This document shows, piece after piece, positions 56,002 to 64,000 of a DNA stretch of 64,000 nucleotides; the stretch's first letter is position 1; each line of letters begins with the position of its first letter. The notes under the pieces are model-generated. The model searched no databases, was not told the DNA's origin, and saw nothing but the letters and a program-made list of their open reading frames with translations. The DNA is from Pohlia nutans (lineage: Eukaryota > Streptophyta > Bryopsida > Bryales > Mniaceae): contig CM040085.1 in assembly GCA_022496805.1 (NCBI GenBank), positions 10,073,811 through 10,137,810 of the forward strand, written 5' to 3'. The translations under genes and the position numbers were made by a program.

Positions 56002-59000
56002 ATGTCCAAGAGTTCTTTGAGCACAGGGTCTGATGAGGCTACACGATGCTCGTCGCTTGAGCCACGGAGACACAGAAGATTCGACCTGTTGTGCACTCGC
56101 TTTGAGAAAACGGCGCGAGCAGTGAGGGACTTTGTAACATGTAGCTCCCCACAGTCGAACGGATTCATGGAGGACTCTACGACTATTTCCCAGGAGTGTT
56201 TTTCAAGTCCCATCATGGAAGACGTGCAAAGCAGCAGCCTGGAATTAGATGAGACTCCCACCTCCACCACGGAAGTGTTGTTAATGCAGCCCAGCTCGCA
56301 GCAGGTACCATTACCTTTGCGTGACAAACCTGTGATGCGTGACGTGTGGTCAGTTCGCAATGGGATCTCTCCTCCTCACGCTGCCTTTGTCCGAGACTCT
56401 TCCAAAGCCAAACCACGGCATCCCAGCCACTGCCATTGGAGAACTACCCATGGGCAGGTATGTCTGTCCACATCCCTCTTTAAATTCTTCTGCAATAGTT
56501 TGAGATCGTTGATATGGTTCTGTTCAAACATTTCCTACCCAGAAATTTCCTACTTGGCCTTCTGAAACACATGCTGAGTGATATTTTGTAGTATCAGGTA
56601 GAGAATACTCTTTGCGTCACTATAAGCATTTGAACATACGTAGGAGTGTGATTGTTTGGAGATTTATAAATTAAAGCTGTGAAGAGATTTTTGGGTAAAA
56701 AATCTATATCTTTTGTGTTCAAAGTTTTATCACTGTGTATGAATTTCTTGTGCAATTTCGGAGGTTGTAGAGCACTATAAATGATAGTAGACAACCCCAC
56801 AGCTCAGTGGTCATGGACATTGCTAATTGACGGCCAACCGAGTGTAACAGTATAAGAGACAGGATCAGATCCCTAATAGTTTTAGTATCCTCTACACCTT
56901 CACCCAATAGATTTGTGTTGCGTTCAGAATTTTTTTCAAACCGGCAGTTGTAATACAAGCTCTGTACAGATCTTTGATTTTATTCATTAGTTGTCACATG
57001 CTGAATGCATGTGTCCCCAACGACAAATATGTGACAGGTTTAACATTTTCGTTCAGCTGATTTACGTTCAGCTCAGCAGGATTATTTTGAGTTACCTTGC
57101 AGGCAAATAATGCTGAGTGTAATCGCCGGGCCTGTGGTGCGGAAGTGACCTCGACGTCAACTTGTGGGCACAAGTTGCCCACCAACTTCTTCGAGCTCCC
57201 AACTAAGCAACGCCTTCGCGCTGTGAAACTGGTAATATTCTTATTATTTACTGCTTTGATTGGTTTGAACTGACATGAGTATCAATGATAGTCTGACTCA
57301 CAGCTCTGATGCCTTTATGACTGACCTCTTGTGATGGATGCATGACACAGTTTCTAGCTGGTTTTGTGTGCAAACCCAATTCGGAAACGTCTCTTCAGGC
57401 CAACAAACAGCGGCCTCTATGTCGCCTCATGGCCACAGCACGAATGGTAATCTTTTCCTTAGATGAAGCATTCAATGAATGAGTTTTTGATAAGCTTTCT
57501 GCATCGATCATGAGTTGACAGATGCAATTCCACGCATATATGAAGAGATTAAAAAGGTCTTCATGTTGTGCTAACTCTTCATCAGCTGCAATGACATATC
57601 TCCCAGATAGTGTATAAGCCCGAGCCAATCAAACCTGTGGAGGCTGTCTTTCTTGCACTCTATCTCACTGTAAGTATTGTCTAAACCCAATTCTCTGAGA
57701 TGTACATTGATTACCCCTAATGGACCAAGAAGCCCGAATTGGGCCTCATGTTTTCTTTAGCAGTTCTGCGTAGGTCTTATGTAGACTTCCTTTTGTTCAA
57801 TTTATTTATTTATTTTACCAACATGCAATTTCCTCACTGATTCCGGTGATATAAAATTCGGTCCCATCTAAATTATATTTTTCACAATATGATCGATTGA
57901 ATCTGTCGTTTTAAAACAATGCATCCTTTAGGGGTTATGGTGATGATCAGTGACTTTCTTAGACCGTGCCTCTACAGGCTGGACTTCTTTCAGTGGAGCG
58001 GACACCACTCTGTTTCAAAACTAAGTTTGCAGACGAGGTACTGTGATTTTACCCCGTCTCATTTATCTGTTGCTTTGTCACTCTCCATTGCATAATGACT
58101 ACATGATTCGTGTGGTAATGAGGATGAGCGCCTACTGGCCAGGTCGATGATTCGATGCATTGATAGTGTGCAAAAATTGTATATGGACAGGTGTCGCAGC
58201 ATATAGTGGTGCTGGTGCAACACAATGGCAAGTATGGTGCTTTTGGGATCAGTCCAAATCCTGATTTAATGACAAAGGATTTTCAGTTTGACCGGTATCT
58301 TAATTACACACATAGGAAAGCTCCAATTATTTACAGTTATTTTCAAAACTATGGTCTTTTGTTCACATAAATCATTTGCCTGCTTCCTTAGTCGGTGTTA
58401 ACTCAAATCCCGAGCATGGTTGCATGTGTAAACTAGTATTTGCTGAGCTGTGTAAGCAATGAAGTATGTACTTTTTCGGCAACCAGGCTCTGGATAATCT
58501 CAATGAAGATGCTACGATCTTGGGTGATCCAATGGTAAAGACAATAGATCTTGGGAAACTAAGTGTCAGAATAGAAATTAAGGGGTCCGTGTCAAGTGCG
58601 AGTTTTCACGCGAGCTTTTGCAACGAGCTTTTGGCGCTATTTTCGGAGCGAGGATGTGACCTTGTCTCCTTGAAGGCGGTAGTAGAACCCAATTCACGTG
58701 TAGAAGGCAACAAATTTGGCGAGAGTCACAATTGTGGGCGTGGATTACGAGATGCCAACACGTCTGAACCATGTTGCAGTTTCGCTTCACAAGCTTGCAC
58801 TCTGACACCCCGTATTGAAGTGTTTATGGCTTATGACGTGGCTTTGCTTCTTGAATGGCTGCCTGCCACTTGTAGATTGTATAGATTGTAAGACTCCATT
58901 GAGATTATGGGATTTTCCCTTGAATCTTCTTGAGCTGAGAGTCTGGACTTAAGAAGTGTTGTCATTATGATGTCTGTTTTCTGTTTGCAGCATGTCAAGC

Positions 59001-62000
59001 ATCGTTGAGAACTACCTGAAAGCGTATAAGGCGATGGCTCATACTGTCCTGAAAATACGGATTGGCCTCCCGGTGCGTAAATACTGTTATCCTGAACATG
59101 ATTCTCAAGACAAACAATTGTGAAAATATACCGAAGAAATGTAGCCTCAACTTCCAGGATACTACCTATTTTTGGAATCACTACTCCTGTTAAAAGTGCA
59201 CACCAATTTTGCATTTAAAGAAACAAAATTGCAAAATTACATGATAAGGAGGTTGATGATTGTCAAGCCTCTTTACTCACAGCATAAACTTCAAAATTTG
59301 CATGATAAGGAGGTAGACAATTGCTAACCCCATGAAATTCATGACCCGAATTCATAATGACAATTTTGTATCATGTGCACTTTTCACATTGCATGTGCAA
59401 TCTTTGATGGAAGTGGTATTTTTGCACTGATGATTGCCAATAGGTTGTCTCACATTATACTTTAAAATCTTGAGTATATTGTTGTAGTGAACGATAGGTT
59501 GCTCCACACTACACTCTAAAATCTTGAATATTTTGTAGTGGACAAGGGGAAACCAACACCATGTCCTCTACTACTTACATACATACAGCAATCGCATTAC
59601 AATTGGAAATTGACAGGACACATGGGTATGGGGTGGCAGGTGGAGCATGACGTGATGTCAACACATTTTATCTGTTGGCGACATCTTTGTCTCTCTCCTG
59701 ATGAGAAATCATGGGCTGAGGTAGTACATGCAATCTAAGTAACCATTCCCTAATTCACTCCTACTTTTTGTTCTTGTTTCCTGCACCACGGTATCACAAT
59801 TGTTTTATTTATCTCCACTTAGTTGCCTTCACTTCTTGCTGTATAATGGCCCTATGTGTCAATCAAAGAGTAAATACTCATCACATAATCTACAGACAGA
59901 GACAGGCTTTTTGGATCAAGAAATGCAAGCCCTTTATGTAGAAAGTAAATGTCTCTAAAAGTAGACCTGTTGCTTCTGTTGATTGCAAGCCACGCTCCTG
60001 GATTGATCTAATTTTTAATATTTATTCTTGGTGGTGACAGTGTGTTGTGGAGATTGAAAATCACGTATTACGAATGAGGCGTTTATGGGATTTGTAAGTT
60101 GAAACCACCAACCCTCTAAAACTTATGATCTTCTCTAACAGGAACTCTAGCAGTTTGAATGGGATTTTACAAACTATAATTACTCCGTATATTATTACAG
60201 TAGAAACAAGCATATCAGAAACCATATCAGAAGCATCATGAATCTTTTCTTCCGTTATCTGTCATATTGATTCCGCTGGCGGAATTCCACAAAATTGACC
60301 GTTGAAGTTTTGAGTTGTCCAACTAAAACGTCAAATTGGATGACTAAACCTGAAATCTATACCTGTCATAGATTTTACAACACTCAAATCACAAATTTGG
60401 CGATCTAAAATTTTCCAAGCTAATATATATTACCATCTTGGTTTAAATTTTGGATGATGTCCATCCAAAACTTTTGGCACTAAAAAAATGTGTCATTTTA
60501 GAAAATACTTTCTCAAATTAGTTAAATTGGCGAAAAGTCAGAAAAACTAGCACTTTTCCAGATGCTCATTTGGAACATAAATCTAAGGTGGTTTCTCCAT
60601 AAGCAAGAGTAGGTTAAAATTTATGCTTGATAACTATAATATACAGTCTTACAACATTTAATGATTATGACAATGTTTAGCAATTGGAGAGTGAAAACCT
60701 ACTTACAGTTTTACACACTGTATAAGCAAAACTTCAAAAAGTCACAACTTGGTCATATGGTATCCAAATAATACAATTTTTAGTGCAATGGAATCATTTT
60801 GAAAATGGAGACTGGACCCATTAAAAATATTCATAGTCAGTAAGTCAGCTAAAAGTCAGCTAAAAGTCACGACAATGGCATTTCTACCTTTCACTACTAG
60901 GATTTTAGTTCATTACTGGTTTTAGTTCATTACTAGGATCATACATTGTGTGCTATGTTTGTTAGCAACCTAGGGGAGTCACTCAAACAACGTTACAGCT
61001 TTGTTAACCCCTAAACGTACCGACCCTTTGAACACAAGTAGATGCTAGCCTCAAAAATAAATATTAGCATGGCTCAAATGTACATGAGGTGTACATGAGA
61101 GGACCATTACAAGCATAAAATCTACCCAAAAAATTTGACATACTTGCAGTTGGAGGCTTGTCCAATATTATCAACAACTCCCCATCAAAAGAGATTTATT
61201 GTAATTGGTAGAGAGTTTAATAGGCTTACAAAGGTGACTTGGATGAAAGTCATCTGAGTTGTATGAGAAAGTTGCAAGACTTTAAATCTGTTCGTGATTC
61301 AGTTTCTGGATGCTGGGACGTTTAGGGGTTAAACAACATTTAGTAACCGTATTGGTGTTATAGCTACTTCCCTAAAGTTGCTAAAACGTAGCAATCAGTG
61401 TATGAGTCGAGTACCAGTAGTGGTTTTTTGAGCTCTGAGCACTTTTGGCGCTCTGAAACAGGCCGACGTAATGAGTCACACCAAAGCTAAACTAACGGAA
61501 CGCATGCTGATAATTTGTGATTCAGATGGGTGCTTACTGGTAAAGGAGATGATCCTCGCAAAGCCAAAATGACGAGAAGAAAACTGATACAAGACACGAC
61601 GACGAGCATGATCACAGTTCCAAAATTAGCACTGGAGAAACAAAACCAAGCACCCCGGGTCACAGCGACACCTGCAGCCAAAGTGGAATTGTCGAAGCCA
61701 CAGAGTCGACACTGCGACGACGCAGAGTCCACAGGTCGAAACCGAATCCCATTTCATCTTTCATTGCCCCTGCTATGATAACATTAGAGCAAAACATCTT
61801 GATCTTTTCACACCTAACACAATGGAAAACCTTAAGAATTTTTTCACAAGCTAATCAAGCTCACCAGTAAATTTTTAAAGCATGCCATGCCACTGAGCAG
61901 CGATCACAGAGTGCTCATTTCCGCGTTTGCTATTCCCTTGGGCCATGGGTCTCTCAGTGCACGTTAACAATTCATTTCATTTCACTTCACAGGCAGCGTC

Positions 62001-62534
62001 GTCACCACTGAGGACGACAACGACGACAACTGCGAGCATTGCGAGCACTGTGAGCAACTGAAACGCGACGCGCCCCCGTGTGACACGAAACGCGCCAGCG
62101 TCACCACCGTCAAGAGATTCAAGACTCACAAACTGATCAATCCCCAGCAGCAGCAGCAGCAGCAGCAATATACTTCCACTCAGTCTTCTAGTACCTTGGA
62201 CAGCCACAGTGTCACTGGGGCGCTCCTGGCGTCGGCTGCTCGTCAGTTGAATCGCCGAGATCGGTCCAAGGCTTCAGTGCATTTCCCATCTCGACGGTCC
62301 CTGAACCATGTGTCCTTGGCGGCCACCAAGCAGATCTTGAAGAATTTTGTGCACAGCAGCGTGCTGCTGTCGTCGCCCACTCCTTCCCCCCGACGATTCT
62401 CTCGTCGTGAGAATTCTGTACGCAATGGTCATCGTCAGCAGGGCCAAAATCCTCCTTCTGTGAGGAGGAAGATGAATCGTGCAGGTCCTTTGTACAGTTT
62501 GAGTCTGGCTGGCACGAAATCCAAGGCCGGTTGA
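56002..62534 (+). CDS. Vasohibin-like protein (tubulin carboxypeptidase fold), ten exons, catalytic Cys replaced
   Basis: Vasohibins remove the C-terminal tyrosine of alpha-tubulin with a Cys-His-Ser triad. Exons: 56002-56457, 57103-57231, 57399-57446, 57607-57669, 57978-58037, 58191-58294, 58991-59072, 60041-60093, 61526-61734, 61993-62534. All phases agree, giving 581 aa. The core matches the family: FFELPTKQRLR, RPLCRLMATARM, KPVEAVFLALYLT, LCFKTKFADE, SQHIVVLVQHNGKYGAFGIS and ENYLKAYKAMAHTVLKIRIG. Aligning without gaps to the remembered human KCLEAVILGIYLT places Pro221 where the catalytic Cys belongs. His256 and Ser273 are kept. The tail has an acidic, Cys/His-rich patch, polyglutamine (453-460) and a basic Ser/Arg-rich end. 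An in-frame TAA precedes the ATG at 56002; an alternative is that an upstream exon splices to the acceptor at 55995-55996. Confidence 0.85.
57710..57937. mobile_element. Possible TTAA-family MITE in intron 4 of the vasohibin-like gene
   Basis: TTACCCCTAATGGACC near 57711 and TCCTTTAGGGGTTA near 57937 form inverted ends like those of the TTAA family, but the flanking TTAA is imperfect. Confidence 0.35.
61004..61332. mobile_element. TTAA-type MITE in intron 8 of the vasohibin-like gene
   Basis: TTAA-CCCCTAAACGTACCGACC on the left, GGGACGTTTAGGGG-TTAA on the right, 329 bp, non-coding. Confidence 0.8.
62140..62168 (+). repeat. CAG repeat encoding polyglutamine
   Basis: Seven CAG codons plus CAA in the last exon of the vasohibin-like gene give eight Gln. 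Uninterrupted CAG suggests length variability. Confidence 0.9.
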
Positions 62535-63239
62535 CTGTTGTGTTCATCAGCATGTCGTTGATCGAAGTTACGGTCAGACGGTTTCTGGATCTGAAGAATT
62601 CTGGTGAGCATGCATGATCGCTACGTAACTCTTTAGTATCCATAATTTATTGTGACACCAAATTAGAGTGAATGAATTTTTTTGGTTACTTTTTGTAGGA
62701 CCAATGTTAAGTAACTTTTTAATGAATAGGTACAGTGGCCAATTCATGAATAGGCAATACATATCCAAAACTTGATGTTCATCGATATGTACCCTAAGTC
62801 ATGGTGTTTCTACTATTTCATAGGATTTTTTATTTTTTATTTTTATAAGTGTCTCATAAAAAGTGTAGTAAGGGACTGACATTGTCCTACTTTTGTAGTT
62901 AGTGGCTTCTTTGTTTGTGCAGAGGGCCTTGGGAATGTGACACATACTTCACGGTGAACCCCCTTTTTATATCGTGTGTTATCTCAAGCTGTCTTTTATT
63001 ACTGCAGCACATTCACTACTAGCCAAAAGGCAATGCTTCTAACTCAGAACAGTGTCAGAGTTCACGGGACACACGTGTCCTACGTGACGAATCGCACTCA
63101 CCAAGTCTTGAGCGCCTAGGCCGTGAGTGTGAAGTGGCGCCGTTTGACTCACCTACCAGGTGAAAAGTGACGCCTTCCCCTTGTAGTGATTACATAGTCA
63201 TTCTCATTATAATCTGAGAGCCCCCAAGAAACATTCCCA
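62535..63239. other. 3' flank of the vasohibin-like gene, nothing else recognised
   Basis: Probably the 3' UTR plus spacer up to the U1-c downstream boxes. No AATAAA signal could be singled out with confidence. Confidence 0.35.
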
Positions 63240-63306
63240 CACAAAGGTGACTCCAGTTACCCCGAGAAACATTCCCACACAAAGGTGACTCCAGTTTAGT
63301 ATTGAC
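63240..63306 (-). repeat. U1-c 3' box, tandemly duplicated
   Basis: On minus, TCAATACTAAACTGGAGTC plus ACC (63284-63304) follows the U1 hairpin. A 38-bp shifted second partial copy (AACTGGAGTCACC) lies at 63246-63258, each followed by TTTGTGTGGGAATG. This parallels the duplicated box behind U1-b. Confidence 0.6.
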
Positions 63307-63311
63307 TTGGG

Positions 63312-63469
63312 TAGGGGCCGCGCGAACGCGAGCCCCTGCTGCCACAAATTATGACGTGTATGCCTCCCGTAGGAAGATACTACTGTCACCCGGCCCTTAG
63401 TGCAATGGGGCAGGCTCCTCTAGGCCATCCACCTTCTGGATCATGGATTGACCCCGCCCAGGTAAGTGA
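63312..63469 (-). ncRNA. U1: U1 spliceosomal snRNA (U1-c)
   Basis: Read on minus, it has 5' ACTTACCTGG, loop GATCCAGAAG, loop CATTGCAC, Sm site ATAATTTGTGG, and 3' hairpin GGGGCTCGCGTTCGCGCGG plus CCCC. The same 158-nt span as U1-a and U1-b. Orientation is opposite to the cluster 35 kb away. Confidence 0.95.
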
Positions 63470-63490
63470 GTTCAACACCGCAGTCAGGGC

Positions 63491-63537
63491 TACTTGTACG
63501 GCAGAGTCAACCTTTGAGGCACCCAATGGTATGGGGC
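63491..63537 (-). promoter_or_regulatory. snRNA promoter of U1-c (USE + TATA-like)
   Basis: On minus: GCCCCATACCA (63537-63527; one base off GTCCCATACCA), 28 bp, TACAAGTA (63498-63491), 23 bp to ACTTACC. Confidence 0.72.
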
Positions 63538-64000
63538 ATCTAGTCTCACGAGATCAACATCGCTGTAGTTGACACTGTTCAATCGAATCTCAATCAACGG
63601 CCTCTGTTCTGCACAGTACACAGAAATTGCAACTATACTTTTCTATATTCATCCTGTGCAAGTGAGATCAAATACAGCGGCACCATGGCCTTCCACTAGA
63701 GCACATATTAGAGACTTTTCAACTACAGCGAGGTTACACCCATTTCACACATCAAAGGCTTTGCAGATCAAGTATGTGTTATCACTTCAGGGAGGGGGTG
63801 TCGTTTTTTTCATTCCGTTTTTGAGTGAAACCGCCGCAGTTCTCATTATGTCAGAGGAGGTGAGTGCGGAACGTCACACAGATAAGCATTTACAGTTCAT
63901 ACTGTCAGTTCAAAAATTTGCTTATCAGTGTCAATGCAGATAGCTATGTGAGTTTCATTGGAACCCAGGTTGAAGAAGGCCACATGATATTGATTATCTG
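63538..64000. repeat. U1-c upstream region, copy of 28150-28581
   Basis: The reverse complement of this stretch follows the U1-b upstream region closely and runs past the window edge (ATATCATGTGGCCTTCTTC). The 124-codon plus-strand frame inside it is not conserved as protein in the other copy and is probably incidental. Confidence 0.65.

Overview
The window looks like nuclear DNA of a land plant or close relative. Supporting evidence: a PLATZ zinc-binding gene (a plant-specific family), a protein-only RNase P (PRORP) gene with plant-type intron/exon structure, plant-type snRNA promoters (upstream sequence element plus TATA), telobox repeats, and many MITEs and SINEs. A vasohibin-like gene hints at a lineage that still makes flagellated sperm (bryophyte, lycophyte, fern or charophyte), but this is inference. 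Intergenic DNA is AT-rich.

Layout. 1.8-7.5 kb: a ten-exon PRORP gene on the minus strand, with an unusual repeat-bearing C-terminus. 7.9-21.4 kb: a very large non-LTR retrotransposon (LINE) on the minus strand, with ORF1, a spacer holding a 2A-like ribosome-skipping motif, and an ORF2 with APE endonuclease, reverse transcriptase and RNase H. It is mildly decayed, and a tRNA-derived SINE abuts its 3' end. 24.9-28.9 kb: a spliceosomal snRNA cluster, U5-U5-U1-U5-U1, all on plus, with one more U1 near 63.4 kb on minus. 30.9 kb: a tRNA-Gly(CCC) gene. 32-45 kb and 48.9-51 kb: gene-poor DNA full of small inverted-repeat elements, including nested ones. Many begin and end in TTAA and resemble piggyBac-type MITEs. 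46.5-47.6 kb: a two-exon PLATZ gene (plus). 52.0-52.7 kb: a small conserved gene of unknown function (plus). 53.1-53.9 kb: an EF-hand/transmembrane gene (minus, 5' end unresolved). 56.0-62.5 kb: a ten-exon vasohibin-like gene (plus) whose catalytic cysteine position is proline.

How parts relate. Six snRNA genes share one promoter design: an 11-bp upstream element, exactly 28 bp, then a TATA-like box. U1 and U5 also share a 3' box. The protein genes look unrelated housekeeping or regulatory genes. All exon models were built by hand from splice signals, reading phase and family memory; no database search was run.
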